Source: Anaerovorax odorimutans (GTDB lineage: Bacteria; Bacillota; Clostridia; Peptostreptococcales; JAAYPU01). Taken from it: DNA of 46,273 nt. The stretch spans positions 1 to 46,273 of the forward strand of contig JAENZQ010000030.1 in assembly GCA_016841185.1 (NCBI GenBank), read 5' to 3'. Shown piece by piece: positions 23,402 through 32,051 of this stretch; position 1 is the first letter of the stretch, and each line of letters starts with the position of its first letter. Under the pieces are notes generated by a model. That model saw nothing but the letters and a program-made list of their open reading frames with translations, was not told where the DNA came from and did no database searches. Position numbers and translations under genes: made by a program.

Positions 23402-24769
23402 ATGGTAAACAAAGAGCTAAAAATTCTTTGTCCAAATGGGCATCTGGGTTTTGCCCCAACGAAAGAAAAGAGTTTTTCCATTGGAGCAGCCACAAAACCG
23501 GACTACTATTGCTGTGATTCCGGAAGCGACGATATCGGACCGGTTCCATTGGGCTCAGACACAAGTGCAAGCCATTATGAATGGCAGAAACATGATATTG
23601 AATTGATGCTGGTAGAAGCACGAAAACAAAGAGTTCCTATGATTATCGGTTCTGCAGGAGACACAGGGTCTAAAAGCAGAGTGGATATGTATGTGTCTAT
23701 TGTTAAGGAACTGACTAAAAAACATAATTTACCAAAATTTAAACTGGCTTATTTTTATTCTGATGTAGATAAGGAATATGTCCGAAACAAAATGAAACAA
23801 GGGATTGTTATTGAAGGTTTGGATGGCCGAAAAGCTTTGAAAGAAGAGGAATTAGATAAAACGACTAAAATTGTGGCTGTGGCAGGAATACATCCATATA
23901 TAAAGGCCCTGAAGATGGGCGCAGATGTTATTATCGGAGGACGCTCCAGTGACTGTGCTATATTTGCTGCTCCTGCCATTAAAGAAGGATACCCTGAAAA
24001 CCTGTCTTACTATTTGGGAAAAGTTTTGGAATGTGCATCCTTCTGTGCCGAGCCTTATGGAGCAAAAGAAACAGTTATAGGGACTATTACCCACTCAGAT
24101 GTCAAAGTAACTGCTATGCACCCGGAGCAAAGATGCACCGTTGCTTCGGTGGCAGGACACGCAATGTACGAAAGATCCAATCCGTTTTATGAATATTTTG
24201 CAGGCGGCATGATGGATATGACCCATTGCAGGTATGAGCAGTTTAATGAAAAAACCTGCAGGATCACAGGACCCAAATTTATTCCCATAGATGGCAAAGT
24301 AAAAATAAAGCTTGAAGGCTGCGGTAAAATCGGCGAGAGATATATAGGAATTGCAGGAATCCGGGATCCTTATACCATTCAAAATATCGACAGCGTTATC
24401 GCATGGGCGCGTCAACAGGTAAAAGAAAGATTCAATGAAGAGGACTATCAGCTTCACTACCGTATTTTTGGCAAGAATGGCGTAATGGGAAATTTAGAAC
24501 CTGTTAAGGAAATCAAATCACATGAGTTATGTGTAATCGTTGAAGGTATCGCTCCGACAAAAGAAATGGCTGAGGAACTTACTATGATCGGTACACGGCA
24601 AATTTTCTATGCCAGATTACCGGAAGTAAAGGGAACAGCCGGTACTGCAGCCTTTGTAGTCGACGAAGTGCTTCCGGCCAGCCCGGGATTTGAATGGACA
24701 ATGAACCATTTGATACCGGTTGATGATCCATTAGAGTTATTCGATGTTCAGATGATAGAAATCGGTTAA
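23402..24769 (+). CDS. AtuA-like (DUF1446) family protein
   Basis: A 455-aa protein that I place in the acyclic terpene utilisation AtuA/DUF1446 group. Supporting motifs are an N-terminal CPNGHLGF and YYCCDSGSDDIGPVPLGSD, IIGSAGDTGSKSRVD, the block GADVIIGGRSSDCAIFAAPAIKEG, and a C-terminal YARLPEVKGTAGTAAFVVDEVLPASPGF. AtuA proteins occur in terpene and other catabolic operons; their reaction is not established. The start at 23402 was chosen because AAAGGAG lies in front of it; the GTG at 23384 begins before that site. It heads an operon with the DUF4387 gene 14 bp downstream, the usual pairing for this family. Confidence 0.8.
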   Translation: MVNKELKILCPNGHLGFAPTKEKSFSIGAATKPDYYCCDSGSDDIGPVPLGSDTSASHYEWQKHDIELMLVEARKQRVPMIIGSAGDTGSKSRVDMYVSIVKELTKKHNLPKFKLAYFYSDVDKEYVRNKMKQGIVIEGLDGRKALKEEELDKTTKIVAVAGIHPYIKALKMGADVIIGGRSSDCAIFAAPAIKEGYPENLSYYLGKVLECASFCAEPYGAKETVIGTITHSDVKVTAMHPEQRCTVASVAGHAMYERSNPFYEYFAGGMMDMTHCRYEQFNEKTCRITGPKFIPIDGKVKIKLEGCGKIGERYIGIAGIRDPYTIQNIDSVIAWARQQVKERFNEEDYQLHYRIFGKNGVMGNLEPVKEIKSHELCVIVEGIAPTKEMAEELTMIGTRQIFYARLPEVKGTAGTAAFVVDEVLPASPGFEWTMNHLIPVDDPLELFDVQMIEIG

Positions 24770-24783
24770 GCGGGAGGAAAACC

Positions 24784-25107
24784 ATGAAAACAAAAAAATT
24801 AGTTGAACTGGCAAAAACCATCAGAAGTAAAAATGCCGGAACAGATAAGATTACTTTTGATATCATTTTTCGAGAAAAAGAGAATTATGAGTTTGTTAAA
24901 AATAGTAAATGTATCACAAAAGAGAGCATTTCAAAACTATACAACATTGATATAGATCGAATATGTGACTTTGTAGAATATGATCCTGCTTATGCAATAA
25001 AGTTTACGATTTACAGAGACAGACCCAGTGGAAGCCCGGGAGAAGGTGATATATTTGGATGTCAGCAATATCCGCCTCTTTTGGGCATAGAAGTTTTGAT
25101 AGGATAA
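24784..25107 (+). CDS. DUF4387 family protein
   Basis: A 107-aa protein with KLVELAKTIRSKNAGTDKITFDIIF at the N-terminus and KFTIYRDRPSGSPGEGDIFGCQQYPPLLGIEV at the C-terminus, the pattern of DUF4387. Members are encoded next to DUF1446/AtuA-like genes or fused to them, so the two likely form one enzyme or complex. The gene starts 14 bp after the AtuA-like gene with a GGGAGG site. No biochemical role is established. Confidence 0.8.
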   Translation: MKTKKLVELAKTIRSKNAGTDKITFDIIFREKENYEFVKNSKCITKESISKLYNIDIDRICDFVEYDPAYAIKFTIYRDRPSGSPGEGDIFGCQQYPPLLGIEVLIG

Positions 25108-25219
25108 AAACCGAAGAAGAATCAGTCAAAGACAATTTCTTCAAAAAAATATCAGCTGAAACGTTCATCGGAAAGTTCAAAACTCTTTAACGAATAACTC
25201 AACCAGGAGGAATATCTAA

Positions 25220-26623
25220 ATGTCAATTCAACTGTTGATTATTGTAATATACTTTATCATTACAATAGCCATTGGATTATATGCAAAGAAAAAATCAACA
25301 TCGTCGGCTTCCTTTCATGGAACAGGTTTAGGCGTACTGATGTGTGTTGCCGCAGGTACGGGAGAATGGCTGGGAGGAACCTCAACCTCGGGAATTTCGG
25401 AATATGGATATAGCTTTGGAATATCAGGCGCCTGGTATACAGTTGCAAACGGGATAGGGGTCATTATACTGGCTTTGTTTTTCGCGAAACTTTATAGAAG
25501 CCTTGAAACCGTTACTGTTCCGGGGATTGTTGAAAAATACCTGGGCGTAGATGCAAGGATAATATCAAGCATTCTCTTGACCTTTGTAATGCTGGCGGTA
25601 GGAACAGCTCAAATTATTGCTGCGGCCACTTTAGGCGTATCGGTATTAGGACTGAACTTCAATACCTCTGTTATTATACTGGGAACAGGCTTTATAATAT
25701 ATACATTGGCAGGGGGAATGGTTGCAGTAGGTTATACAAATATCATGCATCTTGCAGCCATGTATGGCGGTGTATTTTTAGCACTTGTATTTGTTTTATC
25801 CGATATAGGTGGGTTTTCTTCATTACAAACAAATTTGCCTTCAAGTTATTTTAGCTGGTCCACAATTGGAGTGGATAGAGTATCATCATGGGTGATTGCT
25901 TCCATTCTTGGGGCATGTACCGCCCAGGCAGGTATTCAGCCAATACTTGCTGCAAAAAATGTAAAAGTGGCAAAAAAATCAGCTATAATTACTGCTATTG
26001 TAGTTGCTCCGTTTGGCATATTCACTGCATTGATAGGAATGGCAGCAAAAGTAAAATTTCCTGAGTTGGCAAATGCTAAACTGGCATTGCCAAATCTGAT
26101 GATGAGTCAGCAGCCCATGATCGGAGGACTCGTATTAGCCTCTATCATGGCCGCTGTTCTATCGACCGTTTCCCCTATCATACTGGCCTGCGGCACCATG
26201 GTCACAAAGGATATCTACCAAAGGAGACTAAAGCCGGAAGCAACAGATCGGGAAGTTTTAAAAATATCGAGGATCATCACAGGAACATCCGGTATTATAT
26301 GTATGCTCATAGCCATGCTGATGTATGGCAGTACCAGAATTTTAGACATGGTTTACTTTGCATATACCATCAGGGGGTCGCTGTTCGTCATATTACTATT
26401 AGCGATTTATTGGAAGAAGACCTCATCAAAAGGCTCAATATGGGCGATGATTTTGACAACGGCAGTTGGATTGACCTGGGTATTGTACAAAAGTGTTTAC
26501 GGAGAATTTCCAATACATCCTAAATTGACGGAAACCTATATTTCTGTAATCGTTGCTTTTGTCAGTACTGTTTTTTTCAGTGCCGTCATACCAAAAAAAT
26601 CAGAAAAAAAACAAAAAATATAA
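25220..26623 (+). CDS. Sodium:solute symporter (SSF family)
   Basis: A 467-aa membrane protein with about 12-13 helices. SSF features include GLGVLMCVAAGTGEWLGGTSTSGISEYGYSFGISGAWYTVANGIG early, TVPGIVEKYLG, the middle block IIYTLAGGMVAVGYTNIMHL, and AVLSTVSPIILACGTMVTKDIY later. SSF carriers use Na+ to import amino acids, sugars, carboxylates or vitamins. It lies 112 bp after the DUF4387 gene with AGGAGGAA before the ATG, and presumably imports the operon's substrate. The substrate is unknown. Confidence 0.9.
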   Translation: MSIQLLIIVIYFIITIAIGLYAKKKSTSSASFHGTGLGVLMCVAAGTGEWLGGTSTSGISEYGYSFGISGAWYTVANGIGVIILALFFAKLYRSLETVTVPGIVEKYLGVDARIISSILLTFVMLAVGTAQIIAAATLGVSVLGLNFNTSVIILGTGFIIYTLAGGMVAVGYTNIMHLAAMYGGVFLALVFVLSDIGGFSSLQTNLPSSYFSWSTIGVDRVSSWVIASILGACTAQAGIQPILAAKNVKVAKKSAIITAIVVAPFGIFTALIGMAAKVKFPELANAKLALPNLMMSQQPMIGGLVLASIMAAVLSTVSPIILACGTMVTKDIYQRRLKPEATDREVLKISRIITGTSGIICMLIAMLMYGSTRILDMVYFAYTIRGSLFVILLLAIYWKKTSSKGSIWAMILTTAVGLTWVLYKSVYGEFPIHPKLTETYISVIVAFVSTVFFSAVIPKKSEKKQKI

Positions 26624-26773
26624 GGATTACATTTTCATTATTTCGTAAATTTGCCGATGAAAAAGGACAAAGGACACTCAATCGTAGAATACATAAAGTT
26701 GTCTAAATATTTAGAATCATTAATAAACTGTATTCACCGAAAGGTAAAATTATTTAGTTGAGAGGTATGAATC

Positions 26774-27523
26774 ATGAAAATCAAAATAGGTGTAACCAGC
26801 GGATGGGAACCGGGAACAATCGTTGAAGGATGGCCTTTAGTTTATGTCAATAAAGACATAACAGATCATTTGGCAAAGGCAGGCGCAATACCATTCATTA
26901 TACCTATATCAGAGAATGAAGCGTTAACAGAAAGTTATTTAGAAATGGCAGACGGACTCGTTGTAGCCGGAGAAGTCCTGAGTATCAAAAGAAATGTTTT
27001 TATAGACGGAGGAAACAACGTACTTTATAACAGTAATCCTTTGAGATATAAAAATGAGAGTGTGATCATAAAAAAGGCACTTGAAATGAATATCCCTATT
27101 TTGGGGATATGCAGAGGCTATCAGGTGCTGAATGTTGAAGAAGGCGGAACCATGAAAGAAGAGGATATTACCATAGGAAATAAAATCATCCACCAACAAG
27201 GTGGCATTGCTTCGCCGGAACAAAGCATCCATGAAATTTCTATCAAAAAAGGCACGAAGCTTTTTAAGATGCTTAACAAGACAAAAATTAAAGTCAATAG
27301 TTTTCATAGACAGGCACTGAAAAGTATTCCTTCCGGTTATGTTGTATCCGCATTTGCCCAAGATGGCAATATAGAAGCAATAGAGACGGAAGATGAACGT
27401 TTAGTAATAGGCACGCAGTTTCATCCGGAAATGTTGAAAGATGGAATATGGCATGAATTCTTTAAAAGCTATATTAAAGCCGTAAAGCACTACAAAACAA
27501 CAAATTTAAATAATGAGTATTAA
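26774..27523 (+). CDS. Class I glutamine-amidotransferase-like hydrolase (PuuD type)
   Basis: A 249-aa peptidase C26/gamma-glutamyl-gamma-aminobutyrate hydrolase family protein. The catalytic triad is present: Cys113 in LGICRGYQVLNV, and His217 and Glu219 in GTQFHPEM. The N-terminal IGVTSGWEP and the SFHRQALKSIPSGYVVSAFAQDG block are usual for PuuD. Such enzymes release gamma-glutamyl groups or glutamate amides in the cytoplasm. In this operon it may hydrolyse the imported compound or an intermediate (inference). A ribosome site GAGAGG precedes the ATG; the next gene begins 12 bp downstream. Confidence 0.88.
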   Translation: MKIKIGVTSGWEPGTIVEGWPLVYVNKDITDHLAKAGAIPFIIPISENEALTESYLEMADGLVVAGEVLSIKRNVFIDGGNNVLYNSNPLRYKNESVIIKKALEMNIPILGICRGYQVLNVEEGGTMKEEDITIGNKIIHQQGGIASPEQSIHEISIKKGTKLFKMLNKTKIKVNSFHRQALKSIPSGYVVSAFAQDGNIEAIETEDERLVIGTQFHPEMLKDGIWHEFFKSYIKAVKHYKTTNLNNEY

Positions 27524-27535
27524 GGAGGTATTAAA

Positions 27536-28930
27536 ATGACACTGCAAATGGTGGGACCTTTTCCGCTGGAAGTTTTTTACTTATTGTTGCTGTTGGTCTT
27601 TGTATCTACGATGTTCATTGCTTTTAAAAGACCAATTTATGAAGCGATGTTTCTTACTTTTTGCTTTACGATTGTAATGACAGGAAGGTATGACATTTTT
27701 GTAAAGTATCTTTTGTACCCGGCAACACAGAGCAGCTTGTTCTATATAATAGTAGGCTTTTTATCACTGGCATATATTTTAGGAAAAACCCGGGTAGTGG
27801 AAAAGTTAATTAATATTATACTGGCTATTTTCGGTGGGTTGCCCGGAGGTGCCGGATACGTTGCTCTGTTTGGCAGCAGCGGACTTGCCATGATGACAGG
27901 AACAGGGCCGGGTAATGTTGCCGCTACAGGCGTATTTACAATTCCTGCAATGATAAAAAGCGGATTTTCAAGGCCGCTTGCAGCTACTACGGAAATGGCT
28001 GCCAGTATGCTCGGAAATCAAATGGGCCCGGGTTTAAACTTAGTCGGCTTCGGAATATTAGTTGCATTATTCCCTGAAAAAAATTATGATCTTGCTACAT
28101 TTTGGCTGGCTCTCTGGATTGTCGGCGGATGGCTGGCACTGCAAAGATTGATTACATTGATTATTCTATGCAAAAAAGAAGGCGTAAGACCCATTCCTAA
28201 GGAAGAGAAACCAAAGCTTAGTGATGCATTGAAAAAAGGATGGGATGCTATTCTTCTGCCGTTTTTTATTCTCACACCTATAATAATATCTTCAAAATGC
28301 AAACCGTTGCTTGAAGCGCGTTATGGTATCGACGGTGCCGGCGCCTTCTCAAGCACCGTCCTTATGTTTACAGTCGGCGTCTGTGCAGTATATGCATTAA
28401 TCAATGGAAAAGAAGCAGTAAAGCAGGCAGAAGGCGAGTTTTCATTCAAAGTAATCTTCGAAATGTTTAAAAACAGCATGAGATCTGTGGTACCTGTTGG
28501 TGCGACAATCTATTTTGCATATGCAATATCCTTGATATTTAAAGAAATTGCAATGGCTGAAGCTATTGAAGCCTGGGTATTGGGGTTTGGTTTGAGCAAA
28601 CTCGGATGGGCCATCTTGATTGTTCTGTTTACAGCACTTTTAGGAATGGTGCTTCCGGGTTCTTCCCAAGTAGCACTGCTGGGCGCCGCAATCATAACCA
28701 CCGGGGCGGCAGTAGGAATCAATCCGTTTTTAATTGCAGCAGTAATGCCGGCAATTACCGGTGTTATGGAAGGGATGACACCTCCGTTATCATTGGGACT
28801 GTTTACTGCCATGGGAATAGCAGAATCCAAATACTGGCCCACTGCAAAACTGGCATATATATGGATATTCGGTAACATGCTGGTATCTGTGTTATTATTG
28901 ATTGGTGTAATTCCAATATTTGTAGGTTAG
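27536..28930 (+). CDS. TRAP-type transporter large permease-like protein
   Basis: A 464-aa membrane protein with many helices. Segments resembling TRAP large (DctM-type) subunits include LPGGAGYVALFGSSGLAMMTGTGPGNVAATGVFTIPAMIKSGFSRPLAATTEMAASMLGNQMGP in the first half and ALLGMVLPGSSQVALLGAAIITTGAAVGINPFLIAAVMPAITGVMEGMTPPLSLG in the second, i.e. two GxxxP-type repeats. It is followed 21 bp later by a small two-helix membrane protein that may be the small subunit. No solute-binding protein gene is in the operon, which is unusual for TRAP systems. It uses AAGGAGG. Confidence 0.75.
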   Translation: MTLQMVGPFPLEVFYLLLLLVFVSTMFIAFKRPIYEAMFLTFCFTIVMTGRYDIFVKYLLYPATQSSLFYIIVGFLSLAYILGKTRVVEKLINIILAIFGGLPGGAGYVALFGSSGLAMMTGTGPGNVAATGVFTIPAMIKSGFSRPLAATTEMAASMLGNQMGPGLNLVGFGILVALFPEKNYDLATFWLALWIVGGWLALQRLITLIILCKKEGVRPIPKEEKPKLSDALKKGWDAILLPFFILTPIIISSKCKPLLEARYGIDGAGAFSSTVLMFTVGVCAVYALINGKEAVKQAEGEFSFKVIFEMFKNSMRSVVPVGATIYFAYAISLIFKEIAMAEAIEAWVLGFGLSKLGWAILIVLFTALLGMVLPGSSQVALLGAAIITTGAAVGINPFLIAAVMPAITGVMEGMTPPLSLGLFTAMGIAESKYWPTAKLAYIWIFGNMLVSVLLLIGVIPIFVG

Positions 28931-28951
28931 CTGTAAAGGAGGAATAAGCTT

Positions 28952-29233
28952 ATGAAGGAAAAAATTTCGGATTTGCTTAAATCAATTTTTGGCTTATCGA
29001 TGATGATATCGGTTTTAATGGGAGCCGTGGTGTTGGTCATATTCATAATAGGCTTTATTATCAGCGGACCAATGGGAGAACAGCTTGCTGTATCCGGCGG
29101 TAAAATAATGAAATATTGTATAACTCTTTCTGCAATTGGTTCTGTAATAGGAATGCTCGCTTTCTATATTGAAGGGAAACATGAATTAACGATGAACGAA
29201 AAACAGGAAAATAAAGAAACAGTCTCCGCCTGA
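28952..29233 (+). CDS. Small two-helix membrane protein, possible TRAP small-subunit equivalent
   Basis: A 93-aa protein with two hydrophobic helices (about residues 15-38 and 49-70) and a charged Lys/Glu tail. It has AAAGGAGG before the ATG, 21 bp after the TRAP-like large permease gene, and is the last gene of the operon. I do not recognise a family by sequence; position suggests a partner of the permease. Canonical DctQ subunits have four helices and are longer, so if it is a small subunit it is reduced. Confidence 0.7.
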   Translation: MKEKISDLLKSIFGLSMMISVLMGAVVLVIFIIGFIISGPMGEQLAVSGGKIMKYCITLSAIGSVIGMLAFYIEGKHELTMNEKQENKETVSA

Positions 29234-29261
29234 AATTTTGCTTTGCATATATGAAAAAGTA

Positions 29262-29294
29262 TTAAAGCCGCCCGGGCGGGCGGCTTTAAATTTT
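29262..29294 (+). terminator. Terminator of AtuA-like operon
   Basis: Twelve-base GC-rich stem (TTAAAGCCGCCC / GGGCGGCTTTAA) with a 4-base loop, followed by ATTTT. It ends the operon and faces the convergent gene at 29318. Confidence 0.8.
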
Positions 29295-29317
29295 CGATTG
29301 TAATACCTTTTGAAAAA

Positions 29318-29680
29318 TCAATTGCAAGTTTTATTATCCCAATACAACAAATTCAAAAACATATTTACAAGTTTGATCTGTTCTATCAGATCTTCTTCAG
29401 GTACGATTCCGAAATAACGGCCTTGTATCTCTCTTGATTCCAGCGTCCATAAAAAAGCTTTTAATTTTGGATATTTTTCAACTTGTTTCTGCATATAGAA
29501 CAGCAAATCACTTAATTGCTTATACTCTAAACTATTGTTTTTCTTTTCTACTTTGTATTCATCCGGATTCCTGACCAATTTAAGAGTTTTTGCAATCTTA
29601 AACCGATATTCATTTTGAAATACTGTATCCTGATACTGCGACATATAATTATCATAACTTTCACAAAAAATTCTATACAT
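29318..29680 (-). CDS. Small helical protein paired with nucleotidyltransferase
   Basis: The 120-aa protein is mostly helical and charged (KTLKLVRNPDEYKVEKKNNSLEYKQLSDLLFYMQKQVEKYP, then a conserved-looking KAFLWTLESREIQGRYFG and a final LVNMFLNLLYWDN). I do not recognise a named family. The ATG at 29680 was chosen because AAGGAGAG precedes it; that site lies inside the end of the upstream nucleotidyltransferase gene, and the two genes overlap by 8 bp, so translation is coupled. The upstream in-frame extension to 29794 lies within the other gene and is not used. It may be the partner of a toxin-antitoxin-like pair (inference). Confidence 0.7.
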   Translation of the reverse strand: MYRIFCESYDNYMSQYQDTVFQNEYRFKIAKTLKLVRNPDEYKVEKKNNSLEYKQLSDLLFYMQKQVEKYPKLKAFLWTLESREIQGRYFGIVPEEDLIEQIKLVNMFLNLLYWDNKTCN

Positions 29681-30182
29681 CATATCTCTCCTTAAATAAA
29701 GGCAGTTTATCCAAAAAAGCACTTTTTTTAGTCTGATTAAGGTCCTTCCGCTGTAATACTTCTTTGATGATCTGTGAAATAAGCTTTTTATCACTTTGCT
29801 TGATCAGTAAATCTATATCCTCGATATCTTTTGGTTCCATTCGTATTATCTTACTGACAATGATATCTTCTCTGGATAAAATGAATATGCTTAAGTATTT
29901 GAATTGCTCCAATTTGATTGATCGATCCTTGAAAAAAGGCGAAAGTATCATACTCTCATATTCCAGCATATCAAAATCTCCCAAATACCTGAATACTTTT
30001 CCCAGTTTTGCCGAATAGTCAAGATCAATAAAATCAAAATCCCTTGTAGCCCTATCCGTATATTTTCCTAAAATACATGCAGAACCCCCTAAAAAATATA
30101 TTGGAAAAGGTTCTACTTCTAATGCAATGGCAACCTTCTCCATATTCTTCAATTCTTCAACCATCAAATCATAGTTATTCAT
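29673..30182 (-). CDS. Nucleotidyltransferase-fold protein (DUF6036/AbiEii-like)
   Basis: A 169-aa protein with a minimal nucleotidyltransferase motif: GGSACILGKYTDRATRDFDFIDLD (residues 32-55), i.e. GGS followed by the two-Asp DxD pair. Later ILSREDIIVSKIIRMEPKDIEDIDLLI resembles the substrate-domain helices of AbiEii/DUF6036-type proteins. These occur as toxins or antitoxins in phage-defence and toxin-antitoxin modules. The ATG at 30182 was taken from the TGAGG site 9 bases upstream. It overlaps the downstream partner gene. The family call rests on motif reading only; role is inferred. Confidence 0.75.
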   Translation of the reverse strand: MNNYDLMVEELKNMEKVAIALEVEPFPIYFLGGSACILGKYTDRATRDFDFIDLDYSAKLGKVFRYLGDFDMLEYESMILSPFFKDRSIKLEQFKYLSIFILSREDIIVSKIIRMEPKDIEDIDLLIKQSDKKLISQIIKEVLQRKDLNQTKKSAFLDKLPLFKERYDV

Positions 30183-30272
30183 CCTGCTCAGCCTCATGAC
30201 TTTATTTTGAAAGCAATTCCTTATTAAGGTGATTATAACATATAAAATGAACTTGAAAAAGCAAATGCTCCA

Positions 30273-31442
30273 CTAAAAAATCGAACCGAATATCATTCCG
30301 GAAATCGTTGCGAAAACAATGACCAGGCATACAAAAACAACTGTTTTCTTAGTACCGATAACACTTCTTATCACCAGCATATTGGGAAGGCTCAATGCCG
30401 GCCCTGCAAGGAGCAGTGCCAATGCCGGGCCCTTCCCCATACCCGACCCTACAAGGCCTTGAATGATCGGAACCTCCGTCAGCGTCGCAAAATACATTAA
30501 TGCACCGATTACTGAAGCAATCAGATTCGCAAGCAGTGAGTTACCGCCTACTACTGCGGCAACATATTCAGACGGAATAAGCCCTGCATCTGTCCCAGGC
30601 CTTCCCATTAAAACACCTGCCACCATAACTCCTGCCAGCAGCAACGGTAAAATCTGTTTTGCAAACGTCCATGTGGATTCTACCCACGAAACCCTTTCTT
30701 CATGTTTAAACCATTTAATCAGTATATAAGCAAGCATTATGAGGAAGATACCTGTCAGATACCATTTAATATGATAGACTGCCATGAAAAAACCCACGTC
30801 TTCAGCCGGTTTACCCCATGCCGCAAAAATAAGTATAAATATCATAGACGCAAAATAAAGGATGTTCTGCATACCGCTTCGTGCATCTTTCTCCTCTTCA
30901 AATCCCACCATGGCCTCAGTCGTTCTGGCTTCATCTTCTTTCTTAAAAAGAATCGCCATAATGAAACCAATAAGTATTGAAAAAACAATGGCCCCCACAG
31001 CCCGAGCAACGCCCAGCTCCCAGCCTAAAATTCTGGCCGTCATTATAATGGCCAGTACATTGATTGCAGGACCGGAATATAAAAAGGCAATTGCAGGTCC
31101 TATTCCGGCGCCTCTCATATAAATGCCGGCAAATAAAGGCAGTACCGTACATGAGCATACGGCAAGTATTGTTCCCGAAACCGATGCGACAGCATAGGAT
31201 ACCCATTTTTTCGCTTCGCTTCCGAAATATTTGATAACCGTTCCCTGAGAAATAAAATTTGAAATCCCGCCTGCAATAAAGAATGCAGGTATCAGGCAGA
31301 AAAGAACATGCTCTCTGGCATATTCCTGCAGCATATAAAACGCTTCAAGAATTGCCGAACTTACTCGCGGATTTGAAAAAGGAATATAAAATGCGGCAAG
31401 AAATACTGCAACCGCTAAACTAAGTTTTTTCCATTCATTCAT
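30273..31442 (-). CDS. arsP: ArsP-type organoarsenical efflux permease
   Basis: A 389-aa permease (DUF318/ArsP family) with about eight to ten helices. It carries the paired Cys motif VCSCTVLPLFAGI (Cys96, Cys98) that binds trivalent arsenic in ArsP, and the repeated GPALSLPNMLVI/GPAINVLAIIMTAR halves. ArsP exports methylated or other organic trivalent arsenicals. It lies 29 bp after an arsR gene and forms a two-gene operon with it, separate from the second ars operon. Together with ArsM nearby it suggests removal of methylated arsenic. Confidence 0.88.
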   Translation of the reverse strand: MNEWKKLSLAVAVFLAAFYIPFSNPRVSSAILEAFYMLQEYAREHVLFCLIPAFFIAGGISNFISQGTVIKYFGSEAKKWVSYAVASVSGTILAVCSCTVLPLFAGIYMRGAGIGPAIAFLYSGPAINVLAIIMTARILGWELGVARAVGAIVFSILIGFIMAILFKKEDEARTTEAMVGFEEEKDARSGMQNILYFASMIFILIFAAWGKPAEDVGFFMAVYHIKWYLTGIFLIMLAYILIKWFKHEERVSWVESTWTFAKQILPLLLAGVMVAGVLMGRPGTDAGLIPSEYVAAVVGGNSLLANLIASVIGALMYFATLTEVPIIQGLVGSGMGKGPALALLLAGPALSLPNMLVIRSVIGTKKTVVFVCLVIVFATISGMIFGSIF

Positions 31443-31471
31443 ATAATTCCACCCTTTCTATTAAAAGATAG

Positions 31472-31825
31472 CTACTCTTTCTTATTGATTTTACATTGTT
31501 CAAGAAATGTCTCTTTTTTTGCTATTTTTTTAATATCTCTCTTCAAATCGGAAACGCTGTCCAAATTATCTATGATAGACTGGATGCCATCTCTTAAAAT
31601 CTTATCCTCAAGGCTCAATCGATAAAAAACAAACTGTTCTTTTCTTTCATCTTTTATAAAGCCCTTATCCCTTAGTTTCGCAAGGTGCTTTGATACCTTA
31701 GGTTGTGATAATGAAAGAATTCCGCATATTTGACAAACACACAATTCGTCGTGATAAAGAAGTACCATGATCCTTAAACGGGTTTCATCAGAAAGCATTT
31801 TATAAAAATTCAATAATTGATTCAT
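31472..31825 (-). CDS. ArsR-family arsenic-responsive repressor (first)
   Basis: A 117-aa winged helix-turn-helix repressor. The metal-sensing region DELCVCQIC (Cys29, Cys31, Cys34) sits at the usual place in helix alpha3, followed by the recognition helix SLSQPKVSKHLAKLRDKGFIKDERK. Such proteins bind arsenite and leave DNA. It starts the operon that includes arsP. An AAGTAT-TATT-ATACTT dyad and TATAAT-like boxes lie just upstream of the start codon. Confidence 0.9.
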   Translation of the reverse strand: MNQLLNFYKMLSDETRLRIMVLLYHDELCVCQICGILSLSQPKVSKHLAKLRDKGFIKDERKEQFVFYRLSLEDKILRDGIQSIIDNLDSVSDLKRDIKKIAKKETFLEQCKINKKE

Positions 31826-31846
31826 TAACCTCTATCCTTTCTTATG

Positions 31847-31862
31847 AAGTATTATTATACTT
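31847..31862. promoter_or_regulatory. Candidate ArsR operator before arsR-arsP
   Basis: AAGTATTATTATACTT has six-base inverted arms around TATT and lies 22-37 bp upstream of the first arsR gene. A repeated TATGGGTATATGGGTAT stretch is adjacent at ~31872-31888. Both overlap the likely minus-strand promoter. Confidence 0.45.
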
Positions 31863-32004
31863 ATATGTTCATATGGGTATATGGGTATAATAATACGTTT
31901 CCATAAATTTGTCAATGGGAAACATCCCGTACATCTAAGAATCATTTCCTATTCATTAATATCTCATTGAACGTCAAAATTTATGGCAGTCTTCTTTTTC
32001 ATAT

Positions 32005-32038
32005 AAAAAAAAACACGATCAACATTTCTGTTAATCGT
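32005..32038 (-). terminator. Terminator after arsC
   Basis: On the minus strand a ten-base stem ACGATTAACA / TGTTGATCGT with a GAAA tetraloop is followed by G and nine T. It ends the arsR-acr3-arsC operon 14 bp past the arsC stop. Confidence 0.85.
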
Positions 32039-32051
32039 TAATAAGGAATTT

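Noticed and set aside
28510-28878. 122-codon open frame opposite the TRAP-like permease gene
   Set aside because: Antisense to a hydrophobic conserved gene; no protein-family features.
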